Source: Acidovorax sp. (GTDB taxonomy: Bacteria > Pseudomonadota > Gammaproteobacteria > Burkholderiales > Burkholderiaceae_C). From it: a DNA stretch of 64,000 nt. The notes beneath the pieces are model-generated. The model did no database searches. It was not told the origin of the DNA and was given only the letters and a program-made list of their open reading frames with translations. Numbering within the stretch: position 1 is the first letter of the stretch; each line of letters begins with the position of its first letter. Below, piece by piece: positions 25,029 to 34,973 of the stretch. The translations under genes and the position numbers were made by a program. The stretch is taken from contig NZ_JAJTBB010000078.1 of assembly GCF_021287135.1 (NCBI RefSeq), forward strand, positions 62,001 to 126,000, written 5' to 3'.

Positions 25029-26366
25029 TCAGCGGGGCAGGCCCAGGGCCGTGTTGACCGCGCCGGCCTGCCGGGCCAGCCGCAGCGACTGCGGCTGCGC
25101 GTTGGCCTGCGGCTGCAGCAGGTTCTGCACCGCCGCCCACTGCCCATGGCGCTGCAGCGCGTCCAGCCAGATCTGGTGGAACAGGTCGCGCTGCGCGTGG
25201 CTGCCGCCGATCTCCACCAGCCGGGGCAGGGCCGTGCCCAGCTGCGCCGCCGCCGTGGCCCAGTCGCCCTCGGCGTGCGCCAGCAGCCCGTGCGCGGCGG
25301 GCACGCAGACCTGCTGCCACACGGTGCGCTCGTGGGCCTCGGTGCGGGTGGCGGCGTGCTCTTGCAGGTTCTGCAGCAGGGTGCGGGCCGCCGCCGCGCG
25401 GCCGGCGCGGGCCAGGCCGTAGAGGTATTGCAGGTCCAGGAAGGGCAGCACCTGGTCGGCCAGGCGCTGGCGTTGCAGGTAGTCGGCCACATCGGCCCAA
25501 CGCGGGCCGACATCGACGCCGGCCAGCTCCAGCCGCGCGAGCAGCGACACCGCGCTGATCTGGTCCTGGGTGTATTCCTTGACCACGCCCCAGACCTGCT
25601 GGTCGTACAGGGCCAGGGCGTCGTCGTGGCGGTCGCGTTCGAGCAGGAACAGCGCCTGGTGCCACCAGTTGTGCGTGACCATGAAGGAGTTCAGGCCCGT
25701 CCAGGTGTCGCTCACGCTGGCCATGAAATCGGTGCCTTCCAGGATGCGCCCTTGCGTCAGCATCACATGGGCCAGCGCGTGGTGGGCCCAGGGTTCCTTG
25801 CGGCGCAGGGCGATGGCGTGGCGGGCGGCGGCTTCGGCCTCTTGCAGGCGGTGGCATTGCTCCCAGCCAAAGGCGAGCATGCCGTGCAGGTAGGGCACAT
25901 CGGCCGCGGCGGGCACGGCCTGCAGGGCGATGCGCAGCATGCCGGGCGAGTTGCCGCGGTTGAACAGGTGGTACTGCCCCAGCTTGAGCGATGCCAGGTC
26001 GCGCGGGTGCAGGCGGGCCTGCTCTTCGTGCAGCGCGATGGCGCGGGGCAGGTCACCCTGAACCCAGGCGGCGACGGCGGCCACGAAGCGTTGTTCGCGC
26101 TCGGTGGCCTGGCTGGAGCGCGCCAGGGCCCGGTCGATGAAAGGGCGGGCATTGCGCGGGCCGTCCGCCGACTCGGCAAACAGGTGCAGCGCCGCGCAGC
26201 TGGCCTGCACGATGGGGCTTGCGTCCGCGGCGGCGTTCAGCACGTTCACCGCCCGGGCCTCGCAGGCGATGAAGCCTTCGATGAAGTCGTTCAGCGCGGG
26301 CAGGCTGGCAGGGTCCTGCAGGGTGACGGGGTTGCCGAGGCTGTCGGTCAATGGGGTGTGCTGCAT
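25029..26366 (-). CDS. TPR protein of the TTC38-like family
   Basis: A 445-residue, mostly helical protein with TPR-like repeats. Segments such as HHALAHVMLTQGRILEGTDF and VTHNWWHQALFLLE match the TTC38-like family found from bacteria to animals. No signal peptide or catalytic motif is visible, so a cytoplasmic scaffold or interaction role is likely. The 5' side has a GTTCGGGCTGAGC inverted repeat before the next gene. Function unknown. Confidence 0.82.
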   Translation of the reverse strand: MQHTPLTDSLGNPVTLQDPASLPALNDFIEGFIACEARAVNVLNAAADASPIVQASCAALHLFAESADGPRNARPFIDRALARSSQATEREQRFVAAVAAWVQGDLPRAIALHEEQARLHPRDLASLKLGQYHLFNRGNSPGMLRIALQAVPAAADVPYLHGMLAFGWEQCHRLQEAEAAARHAIALRRKEPWAHHALAHVMLTQGRILEGTDFMASVSDTWTGLNSFMVTHNWWHQALFLLERDRHDDALALYDQQVWGVVKEYTQDQISAVSLLARLELAGVDVGPRWADVADYLQRQRLADQVLPFLDLQYLYGLARAGRAAAARTLLQNLQEHAATRTEAHERTVWQQVCVPAAHGLLAHAEGDWATAAAQLGTALPRLVEIGGSHAQRDLFHQIWLDALQRHGQWAAVQNLLQPQANAQPQSLRLARQAGAVNTALGLPR

Positions 26367-26415
26367 GACGGCACCGTGGAGGTGGTTGGCGTGGATCGGC
26401 TTGATATCACCCTAT

Positions 26416-26477
26416 ACCGTTCGGGCTGAGCTTGTCGAAGCCCCGCGCCGCGCTTCGGCAAGCTCAGCGTGAACGGT
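26416..26477. repeat. GTTCGGGCTGAGC inverted repeat, copy 1
   Basis: ACCGTTCGGGCTGAGCTTGT and its near reverse complement (AAGCTCAGCGTGAACGGT) flank a short centre rich in CGAAGC/GCTTCG. This repeat type is widespread in proteobacterial intergenic regions. A second copy is at 34790. Confidence 0.8.
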
Positions 26478-26502
26478 TTGTAGGGGGGAAGACGAGGAGG
26501 CA

Positions 26503-27111
26503 TTAGCCGCCCTGGATGAGTGCCAGGTAGGCCTTGCGGGTCTCCGGCGACACGGACGCGATCAGCTGATCGTGCGGGGTCTGGTGCCGCGCGAGCATGC
26601 GCGCCGTGGCAATGGCCTTGGACTTGCAGAACCAGTGGCAGGTGTGCTGCATCAGGAACAGCTCGGCCGTCATCATGTAGGCGCGGTCCTTGGGGGCCAG
26701 GTGCCCGGTGTTCTGCACCACATGGGCAATGCCGCGGGCATGGATGGCCAGGGCCCGGCGCATGTCGAAGGTCACCGCGGGCAGCAGCTTGTCCGCGAAC
26801 GGAAACGCCACCGGCAGGCGGCTGACCCGCGCGTCGGCCTCGCTCACCCGCCCAAAGTCCGCGGCGAAGCGGTTGAACTGCTCGGCCAGTTGCAGCTCGG
26901 TGGTGCCCAGCAGCCGCCAGATCTGGTCGCGCCGCTCGTCGGTGCTTTCGCCCAGGGCCCGCAGGTAGCCGTCGGTGAGCGCTTCCATGAGCTTCTCGAT
27001 CTGGTAATGGGCCAGGTGGCTGCCGAGCAGCACGATGCGCTTGCGCTGCTCCTTGGCATTGAGCAGGTAGGTGCCGGTGGCGATGAAGATCGCCAGAACG
27101 AAGAGGTCCAT
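26503..27111 (-). CDS. Conserved membrane-anchored protein of unknown function
   Basis: A 202-residue protein with one N-terminal membrane helix (FVLAIFIATGTYLL, residues 4-17) and a helical cytoplasmic part. It contains CHWFCKSKAIATARMLARHQ near the C-terminus. I do not recognise a family. Good coding character and its place between two clear genes on the same strand support it. Confidence 0.7.
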   Translation of the reverse strand: MDLFVLAIFIATGTYLLNAKEQRKRIVLLGSHLAHYQIEKLMEALTDGYLRALGESTDERRDQIWRLLGTTELQLAEQFNRFAADFGRVSEADARVSRLPVAFPFADKLLPAVTFDMRRALAIHARGIAHVVQNTGHLAPKDRAYMMTAELFLMQHTCHWFCKSKAIATARMLARHQTPHDQLIASVSPETRKAYLALIQGG

Positions 27112-27217
27112 GCGGTGTTGTGCGGGAAAGAAGGCCCCGGGGGGCGGGGGAAGGGCGGGCCGTGTCTGCGTAGATTACCAACAACGCTGCCCACCACGGC
27201 CGCGCCGCCCCGTGACG

Positions 27218-28621
27218 TCAGGCGCCGGGCGGCTGGGGCCAGGGGCGCTGCGGGTCGCGGATCAGCTCGAACGCATGCGCCACCTGCAGCACGCCCAGGT
27301 CGTCAAAGCGCGGCCCCGCAATCTGCAGGCCGATGGGCAGGCCCGCAGCGGTGTAGCCGCAGTTGACGGACGCGGCCGGCTGCTCGGACATGTTGTACGG
27401 CACGGTGAAGCCGATGTGCTCCAGCGGCCGCAGCGGGTCGTTGGTGGGCGAGGGCAGGTCGGCCTGGAAGGCGACATTGGGGGCCACGGGCGAGATCACG
27501 TAGTCGAACGCGCTGCAGGCCTTGACGGTGTTCACCCGCGTCAGGTGGAACTGGTGGCTGGCGTTGAAGACCTCGGTGCCGCTCATGCCGGCCGCGCTGT
27601 CGGCCCAGGCGCGGATGTAGGGCAGCACCTTGGCGCGCCGCTCGGCGGGCAGCGCCTGCAGGTCAATGTACGAGCGCATGCGCCAGAAGTGGTCCATGCC
27701 GTCGAGCATGGCCTGGGTCATGAAGGGCTGCATGGGCACGATGGTGGCGCCTGCGCGCTCCATCAGACGGGCTGCGTGTTCGACGGCGGCTTGCACCTCC
27801 GGCTCCACGGGCAGGCCGCAGCCGGCATCCAGCAGCAGCCCGATGCGCAGGCCGCGCAGGCGCTCCGCGCCCTGGTTGAACTGGCCCCAGGCAATGTCCT
27901 GCGCGGGCAGGCTCATGCTGTCGCGCGCGTCGGGCTGGCTCAGCACCTGCATCATCAGCGCGGCGTCCTGCACGGTGCGCGTCATGGGGCCGGCGGCGCG
28001 GCCGGTGTAGGGCGGATCGATGGGGATGCGGCCCAGGCTGGGCTTCAAGCTAAAGATGCCGCACCAGCTGGCGGGCAGGCGCAGCGAGCCGCCGATGTCG
28101 GTGCCGATGTGCAGCGGGCCGTAGCCCGCAGCCGCGGCGGCGCCACCGCCGGCGCTGGAGCCGCCCGGGCCCTTGCTCAGGTCCCACGGGTTGCGCGACA
28201 GCGGGTGGAAGGAGGACAGGCCCGAGGACAGCATGCCGTAGTCGGGCATGGTGGTCTTGGACACCATGATCGCCCCGGCCGCACACATGCGGGCGGCGGG
28301 TGGTGCGTCGGCCGCGGCGGGCACCAGCTCCACGGCCGCGGTGCCCAGCGGGGTCGGGTCGCCCTCGGTGGCGATGTTCTCCTTGATGGTGCCGGGCACG
28401 CCGTCCAGCAGCCCCAGCGGTTCCCCGCGCAGCCAGCGCGCCTCGGACGCACGGGCCTGCGCCAGCGCGGCCTCGGGGCGCAGCAGGTACGTGGCGCGGA
28501 TGTGCGGCTCCCACCGCTCCATGTGCGCCAGCACGGCCTGCGTGACCTCCACGGGCGAGAGCGTGCGCTGGCGGTAAGCGGCCAGCAATTCGTGGGCGGG
28601 GAGGTCGTGCAGGGCGGTCAT
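27218..28621 (-). CDS. Amidase signature family enzyme
   Basis: A 467-residue amidase. The Ser-cis-Ser-Lys triad is visible as K80 (GTIKENI), S155 (GGSSAGG) and S179 (DIGGSLRLPAS), with the same spacings as in fatty acid amide hydrolase (75 and 24). The substrate is an amide but not predictable. It follows the peptide-type ABC transporter on the same strand and may act on what that system imports, though repeats lie between. ATG 28621 was chosen over a TTG at 28636. No strong ribosome-binding site is seen. Confidence 0.92.
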   Translation of the reverse strand: MTALHDLPAHELLAAYRQRTLSPVEVTQAVLAHMERWEPHIRATYLLRPEAALAQARASEARWLRGEPLGLLDGVPGTIKENIATEGDPTPLGTAAVELVPAAADAPPAARMCAAGAIMVSKTTMPDYGMLSSGLSSFHPLSRNPWDLSKGPGGSSAGGGAAAAAGYGPLHIGTDIGGSLRLPASWCGIFSLKPSLGRIPIDPPYTGRAAGPMTRTVQDAALMMQVLSQPDARDSMSLPAQDIAWGQFNQGAERLRGLRIGLLLDAGCGLPVEPEVQAAVEHAARLMERAGATIVPMQPFMTQAMLDGMDHFWRMRSYIDLQALPAERRAKVLPYIRAWADSAAGMSGTEVFNASHQFHLTRVNTVKACSAFDYVISPVAPNVAFQADLPSPTNDPLRPLEHIGFTVPYNMSEQPAASVNCGYTAAGLPIGLQIAGPRFDDLGVLQVAHAFELIRDPQRPWPQPPGA

Positions 28622-28638
28622 GGCAGGGTTCAACAAGT

Positions 28639-28697
28639 AAAAATCGCCTTTAGCGCATATCCAGTAAGCGCCAGCAGCTATCTATTTAGGAGCTAAT
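28639..28697 (-). repeat. AT-cored 60-bp repeat, copy 4 (reverse)
   Basis: On the minus strand: TAAATAGATAGCTGCTGGCG, then CTTACTGG and GCGCTAAAGGCG. More diverged than the other copies. It lies just upstream of the amidase gene. Confidence 0.65.
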
Positions 28698-28749
28698 GGC
28701 TCCGTGCATTTTCAGGTATCCAAGGCGCTGGCACCGCTCGCAGCCTTGG

Positions 28750-28883
28750 ATACTGGCGCGGCCCAGCCGCAGGCAGCCGAGCAAGGGCCGCCCCGCAGCG
28801 AGGGCTGCGTCCCCCTGCCCACATCGCGCAGCGATGTGAGAGCGGGGGGAAGACGCGCAGCGGCTCAGGGGGGTGTCCGAGTC
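28750..28883 (-). repeat. 3'-end GC-rich hairpin repeat, copy E (after the peptide-binding protein gene)
   Basis: In the gene's sense, CCCCCCTGAG begins within 10 bases of the stop. It then has GCCGCTGCGCGTC, the perfect stem CACATCGC-TGC-GCGATGTG (28820-28838) and GGGGGACGCAGCCCTCGCTG, then CGGGGCGGCCCTTGCTCGG. The orientation follows the minus-strand gene, as the other four copies follow plus-strand genes. Confidence 0.8.
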
Positions 28884-30374
28884 TCAACTCCAGGACAGCG
28901 CCGACAGGTCGTTCACGAACACCGGCATGTCCTTCCACAGGCCCTTGAGGTTCTTGTTCGCCACCGTGATCCATTGGTTGGAGTACAGGAAGGCGTGCAC
29001 CGAATCCTCGGCCAGCAGGCGCTGCGCATCGCCCAGCAGCTTGGCCCGGTCGGCGGGGCGGGCGGCGTTCTTGATCTGGTTGAACAGCTCGTTGAACTTG
29101 GGCGAGTTGTAGGCCCAGTAGTAGTCGGGCTTGGCAAAGTTGCCCAGGTCGAACGGCTCCACGTGGCTGATGAGGGTCAGGTCGTAGTTCTTGCTGCCGT
29201 AGGTGCCGCTGAGCCACTGCGCCCATTCCACGTTCTGGATCTTGGCGATGATGCCGACCTTGGCCAGCTGCGCCGCCACCACCTCGCCGCCCTGGCGGGC
29301 GTACGGGGTGGGCGGCAGCGTCAGGGTCAGCTCCAGCGGCGTCTTGATGCCGGCCTCGGTCAGCAGCTTCTTGGCCTTTTCGGGGTCGTAGGGGTTCACG
29401 CCCGTGGTGTCCACATAGCCGAACGCGCCGGGCACGTAGTGGCTGCCGATGGGCGCGCCGTAGCCGTCGCCCGCGCCTTCGATGACGGCCTTGCGGTCAA
29501 TGGCGGCGGCAATGGCGCGGCGCACGCGCACGTCGTCCAGCGGCTTCTTGCCGTTGTTGATGGCCAGGATGGTCTTGGCGCGCGAGCCCGCCACGATCAC
29601 CTGGTACTTCGGGTTGGCCTTGAACTGTGCCACGCTGCGTGGCGTGACGCGGGGGAACGCGTCCACATCGCCGGCCAGCAGGGCGGCCACCTGGGCGGCC
29701 GGGTCGGAAATGAAGCGGAAGGTGGCGCGCTTGATCTTGATGGCCTTGGCGTCGCGGTAGCCGTCCCAGGCCGTGAGCACCACCGAGGAACCCTTGTTCC
29801 AGGCCTGCAGCTGGTAGGGGCCGGTGCCCACGGGCTTGGTGGCGTTGGTGTCGGCGCTCTTGGGCTCCACGATGATGGAGGTGGCCTGGCCCAGCACGAA
29901 CAACAGGTCGGGATCGATCTCCTTGTTGAGCAGCACCACGGTGTAGTCGTCCACCACCTGGGTGCTCAGCCCCGCGAAGGTGCGCTTGTCCTTGTTGGTG
30001 CTTTTTTCCGCGCCGGCGCGGTCGAACGAGAATTTCACGGCCGCGGCGGTGAAGGGCTCGCCGTTGCTGAACTTCACGCCGCGGCGCAGCTTGAAGGTGT
30101 AGGTCTTGAGGTCGGGCGAGACTTCCCAGCTCTCGGCCAGCAGGGGCGTGACGTTGCCGTCGGCGTTGATCTTGGTGAGCGTCTCGAAGATGTTGTACTG
30201 CACGATCTCGGCAATGGCCGAGGCCGCACCCGCCGTCGGGTCCAGGCCCGGGGGCTCCAGCGTCATGGCCAGTGTCACCGCATCCTTGCGGCCCTGCGCC
30301 AGGGCGGCGAGCGGAGTGGTCAGGGGCACGGCGGCCAGGGCGCCAGTGGCGAGGACGGTACGGCGGTTCAGCAT
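28884..30374 (-). CDS. Peptide-type ABC transporter substrate-binding protein
   Basis: A 496-residue periplasmic binding protein of family 5 (dipeptide/oligopeptide/nickel type). The signal peptide starts MLNRRTVLATGALAAVP, with a twin-arginine-like RRTVL, so Tat export is possible. Family segments include EPPGLDPTAGAASAIAEIVQ and YTFKLRRGVKFSNGEPF. GGAGAG before ATG 30374 decides the start over the longer open frame. It lies downstream of both ATPase genes, which is unusual since the binding protein is often first; a hairpin separates it from them. Confidence 0.92.
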   Translation of the reverse strand: MLNRRTVLATGALAAVPLTTPLAALAQGRKDAVTLAMTLEPPGLDPTAGAASAIAEIVQYNIFETLTKINADGNVTPLLAESWEVSPDLKTYTFKLRRGVKFSNGEPFTAAAVKFSFDRAGAEKSTNKDKRTFAGLSTQVVDDYTVVLLNKEIDPDLLFVLGQATSIIVEPKSADTNATKPVGTGPYQLQAWNKGSSVVLTAWDGYRDAKAIKIKRATFRFISDPAAQVAALLAGDVDAFPRVTPRSVAQFKANPKYQVIVAGSRAKTILAINNGKKPLDDVRVRRAIAAAIDRKAVIEGAGDGYGAPIGSHYVPGAFGYVDTTGVNPYDPEKAKKLLTEAGIKTPLELTLTLPPTPYARQGGEVVAAQLAKVGIIAKIQNVEWAQWLSGTYGSKNYDLTLISHVEPFDLGNFAKPDYYWAYNSPKFNELFNQIKNAARPADRAKLLGDAQRLLAEDSVHAFLYSNQWITVANKNLKGLWKDMPVFVNDLSALSWS

Positions 30375-30416
30375 GTTCGGACTCTCCAGACAAAAAACCA
30401 GACAACAACCATAAAA

Positions 30417-30441
30417 CCCCCGGTGCAATTTGTTACCGGGG
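30417..30441 (-). terminator. Hairpin between the ATPase and binding-protein genes
   Basis: On the minus strand CCCCGGT pairs with ACCGGGG across an 11-base AT-rich loop and is followed by GTTTT. It may be a weak terminator or an mRNA-stabilising stem that sets different levels for the binding protein and the ATPases. Confidence 0.45.
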
Positions 30442-30479
30442 CACACAAGCGCTTTTTACACCATCGAAACTGTATGTCG

Positions 30480-31342
<863 letters not shown>

Positions 31343-31346
<4 letters not shown>

Positions 31347-32422
31347 GCGGCGGTCTCGGTGGTGGAAAAGTCATCCTGGGCGCTGCGCGCCGCGGCGATG
31401 GCTTCGTGGCGGATGCAGCGCACGGTGTGGTCGCCGTCGGCATCGGTGGCGACCAGCGTCGGAGCCGGAGACTCGTGGTGGCAGGCCGGCACCGTATAGC
31501 TGCAGCGTCCCGCAAAAGGGCAGCCAGCGGGCAGGTCCACCAGCTCGGGCACGGTGCCGGCAATGGTGGACAGGCGCGGGCGCTGGCCCGGAGCATGGCG
31601 GGTGCCCAGGTGCGGCCGCGCCGCAAACAGGCCGCGGGTGTAAGGGTGGGCCATGGCGGAGAACACCGAGGCCGTGGAACCGCTTTCGACCACGGTGCCG
31701 CCGTACATCACCATCATGCGGTCCACGTTCTGCGAGATGACGCCCAGGTCGTGCGAGATGAGGATCATGGCCATGTGCCGCTCGGCCACCAGGTCGCTGA
31801 TCAGGTCCAGGATCTGCTGCTGGATCGTCACGTCCAGCGCCGTGGTGGGTTCGTCGGCAATCAGCAGGTCGGGGCTGCAGGCCAGCGCCATGGCAATGGT
31901 GATGCGCTGGCGCTGTCCGCCGGAAAACTGGTGGGGATAGGCGTCAAAGCGCTGCGCGGCGCTGGGGATGCCCACGCGGTCCAGCAGCGCAATGGCCTCC
32001 TTGCGGGCGCTGGCGGCATCCATGCCGCGGTGCAGGCGCAGGGGCTCGGCCACCTGGCGGCCGATGGTGTGCACGGGGTTCAGCGCCGTCATCGGCTCCT
32101 GGAACACCATGCCGATGCGGTTGCCGCGCATCTTGCACATCTGCGCATCGGTGCGACCCACCAGCTCCTGCCCGTCAAAGCGGATGCTGCCGGACACCTG
32201 CGCGCTCTCGGGCAGCAGGCCCATGAGCGACATGGCGGTGATGGACTTGCCGCAGCCGGACTCGCCGATCAGGCCCAGGGTCTCGCCGCGTTCCAGCGAA
32301 AAACTCACGCCGCGCACGGCATCGGCCGGGCCCCGGTGGGTCTGCAGGCGCACGCGCAGGTTGGAGACTTCTAGCAAGGACATCGTGGGGCTCGTGGCGG
32401 GCGGTTCTTCTGGGAGCGTCAT
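31343..32422 (-). CDS. Peptide-type ABC transporter ATP-binding protein (DppD-like)
   Basis: A 359-residue ATPase. Walker A is GESGCGKSI, the signature [15 protein letters not shown] and Walker [13 protein letters not shown]. The C-terminal extension carries CPFAGRC plus further cysteines, the oligopeptide-transporter C-terminal domain that can hold a [4Fe-4S] cluster. Start 32422 gives an ATGA overlap with the upstream permease; an internal ATG at 32383 (MSLLEVSN) also looks good. Confidence 0.92.
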
Positions 32423-33294
32423 CAGCGTTTGCGCGCCAGACGGGGATCGAGCAGGTCGCGCAGGCCGTCGCCCAACAGGTTCAACCCCAGCACGGCCAGC
32501 GCAATCGCCACGCCGGGCCAGACGGCCAGCAACGGCGCCTGGAACATGAGGGTCTGCGCCTCGCTGAGCATGCGGCCCCACGAGGGCTGGGGCGGCTGGG
32601 TGCCCAGGCCCAGGTAGGACAGCGCGGCCTCGGCCAGGATGGCAATGGCGAACTGGATGGTTGCCTGCACGATGAGCACGGACAGGATGTTGGGCAGCAC
32701 ATGCTCGAGGGTGATGCGCCAGCCGCCCTTGCCGCAGGCACGCGCGGCCATGATGTATTCACGCGACCAGACGGCGTTGGCCGAGGCGCGGGTCACACGC
32801 GCAAAGGTCGGGATGTTGAAGATGCCGATGGCGATGATGGAGTTGACGATGCCCGCGCCGAACACCGCCGTCATCATGATGGCCGAGAGGATGGCCGGGA
32901 AGGCAAAGGTGAAGTCCGCCAGCCGCATGATGAGCTCTTCCACCCAGCCACGGCGGGCCGCGGCCAGCAGGCCCAGGGCCGTGCCGATGGTCAGCCCGAT
33001 GCCCACCGCGATCACGCCGACCAGGATGGAGTTGCGCGCCCCCACCAGCAGCAGCGAAGCCACGTCGCGGCCGAACGCGTCGGTGCCCAGCCAGTGCGTG
33101 GCGGAGGGCTCGGCCAGCTTGTTGGCCAGGTCCATCTCGTAGGGCGACCAGGGCGTCCACACGAATGAGAGGGCCGCGGCCACGACCAGCAGCAGCGACA
33201 GCACGGCGCCAATGGCAAAGCTGCGGTGGCGCAGCGCGCGGCGCAGCCAGCCGGGGGCGGCCGCTACGGAAGCAGGGGAAAGGGCAGCGCTCAT
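32422..33294 (-). CDS. Peptide-type ABC transporter permease (DppC-like)
   Basis: A 290-residue permease with six helices. The N-terminal region ends in HWLGTDAFGRDVASLLLVGA, typical of DppC/OppC. The coupling loop is in YIMAARACGKGGWRITLEHV. The C-terminal LGLNLLGDGLRDLLDPRL is the standard family end. The frame is open much further upstream, but this overlaps the DppB-like gene; ATG 33294 lies 8 bases after its stop. Confidence 0.92.
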   Translation of the reverse strand: MSAALSPASVAAAPGWLRRALRHRSFAIGAVLSLLLVVAAALSFVWTPWSPYEMDLANKLAEPSATHWLGTDAFGRDVASLLLVGARNSILVGVIAVGIGLTIGTALGLLAAARRGWVEELIMRLADFTFAFPAILSAIMMTAVFGAGIVNSIIAIGIFNIPTFARVTRASANAVWSREYIMAARACGKGGWRITLEHVLPNILSVLIVQATIQFAIAILAEAALSYLGLGTQPPQPSWGRMLSEAQTLMFQAPLLAVWPGVAIALAVLGLNLLGDGLRDLLDPRLARKR

Positions 33295-33302
33295 GGAGGG
33301 GG

Positions 33303-34265
33303 TCAGATGTCGGAGGCTTTCACGCGGGGGTCGATCACGGCGTAGAGAATGTCCACCACGAAATTCACGATCACCACCATGGCGGCCAGCAGCATGACGC
33401 AGTTGCGCACCACGATCAGGTCGCGGTTGGAGATGGACTGGAAGATCAGGCGCCCGAGCCCTGGCAGGTAGAACACGTTCTCTACCACGATGGTGCCGGC
33501 CAGCAGGTTGGCAAATTGCAGCCCCATCACGGTGACCACGGGGATCATGGCGTTGCGCAGCACATGGCCCCAGAGCGCCGCGCGCTGCGACAGGCCCTTG
33601 GCGCGGGCGGTGCGCACAAAGTCTTCGCGCAGCACCTCCAGCACCGCCGAGCGGGTGATGCGCGCCAGGATGGCCGCCTGCACCACGGCCAGCGCGATGG
33701 CCGGCAGCAGCAGGGCCTTCAGGGCTTCCAGCGGGCTGCCGCCGGCGTCTTCCGTCCAGCCCGGAAAGCCACCCGCAGAGAACCACTGCAGCTTCACCGA
33801 GAACAGCAAAATCAGCAGGATGGCGAACCAGAAATTGGGAATGGCGATGCCGATCTGCGCCAGGGCCATCACGCCCACGTCACCGAGCTTGTTGTGCCGC
33901 GCCGCGGCATAGACGCCTGCGGCGAGCGCCAGCACCGTCGTGATGACCATGGCCATGAGCGCCAGAGGGATGGTCAGCGCCAGGCGCTCCAGCACGAGAT
34001 CCACCACCGGGGTGCTGTAGGCGTAGCTGTCCCCCATGTCCCCCACCAGCAGGCCGCTGATCCAGTGCCAGTAGCGCACGCTGGCGGGCTGGTCCAGCCC
34101 CAGCTTGGTGGCCAGGGCGGCCACGGCCTCAGGGGCCGCATCCGGGCCCATCAGGATCTGGGCAGCATTGCCGGGCAGGATCTCCAGCACCAGGAACACA
34201 ACGATGGATGCGCCGATCAGCGTCGCCGCAAGGGTGGCAAACCGTTTGAGAAAAAACAGACCCAT
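33303..34265 (-). CDS. Peptide-type ABC transporter permease (DppB-like)
   Basis: A 320-residue permease and the first gene of the transporter operon. It begins FFLKRFATLAATLIGASIVV, the usual first helix. The loop FVRTARAKGLSQRAALWGHV is the coupling motif. The end NRDLIVVRNCVMLLAAMVVI and DPRVK are typical. Together with the DppC-, DppD- and DppF-like proteins and the binding protein it forms a full importer for peptides or similar amides. A TGTGTATACACA palindrome lies about 53 bases upstream. Confidence 0.93.
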   Translation of the reverse strand: MGLFFLKRFATLAATLIGASIVVFLVLEILPGNAAQILMGPDAAPEAVAALATKLGLDQPASVRYWHWISGLLVGDMGDSYAYSTPVVDLVLERLALTIPLALMAMVITTVLALAAGVYAAARHNKLGDVGVMALAQIGIAIPNFWFAILLILLFSVKLQWFSAGGFPGWTEDAGGSPLEALKALLLPAIALAVVQAAILARITRSAVLEVLREDFVRTARAKGLSQRAALWGHVLRNAMIPVVTVMGLQFANLLAGTIVVENVFYLPGLGRLIFQSISNRDLIVVRNCVMLLAAMVVIVNFVVDILYAVIDPRVKASDI

Positions 34266-34317
34266 GGAGTACGCGACAGAGGAGGAAGTGGTGCGGGGAG
34301 CGAGGACTGCAAATTAA

Positions 34318-34329
34318 TGTGTATACACA
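34318..34329. promoter_or_regulatory. Perfect palindrome TGTGTATACACA, candidate operator of the transporter operon
   Basis: A 12-base perfect palindrome in the 211-base divergent region between the DppB-like gene and yfhL. The core TGTATACA is the kind of site bound by GntR/FCD-type regulators. It lies between TTTACC and TTAATT on the minus strand, which could be promoter boxes of the transporter operon. No regulator gene is beside it. Confidence 0.5.
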
Positions 34330-34341
34330 GCATAACGGTAA

Positions 34342-34734
<393 letters not shown>

Positions 34735-34789
34735 GTTTTAGTGTTTTTGCCTGACTAGCGGCCTACCTCAGACGCTTTCTCCTCCCCAC

Positions 34790-34863
34790 CCGTTCGGGCT
34801 GAGCCTGTCGAAGCCTTGCACGCGCGCTGCAAGCCCTGGCTTCGACGGGCTCTGCCCGAACGG
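34790..34863. repeat. GTTCGGGCTGAGC inverted repeat, copy 2
   Basis: CCGTTCGGGCTGAGCCTGTC continues into GAAGCC and is matched by GGCTTCGACGGGCTCTGCCC, then GAACGG, around a 23-base centre. Longer and better paired than copy 1 at 26416. Confidence 0.85.
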
Positions 34864-34897
34864 ATGGAGTGGTATCTGAGACAAGTAACTAATCAGG

Positions 34898-34959
34898 TGT
34901 TTTTAGGCTCTAGCGCCCGCCCATCAATCGCTGGCGGCTATAAAAATTATAGCAATCTG
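34898..34959 (-). repeat. AT-cored 60-bp repeat, copy 5 (reverse)
   Basis: On the minus strand: TTGCTATAATTTTTATAGCC, then GCCAGCGATTG and GCGCTAGAGCC. It lies just downstream of the pth stop. Confidence 0.75.
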
Positions 34960-34973
34960 CCCCTGCGCGCGGT

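Larger units (their letters stand above)
34735..34973. other. Repeat-rich gap between yfhL and pth
   Basis: 239 bases between convergent genes, filled by a GTTCGGGCTGAGC inverted repeat and an AT-cored repeat. No gene is seen. Confidence 0.6.
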
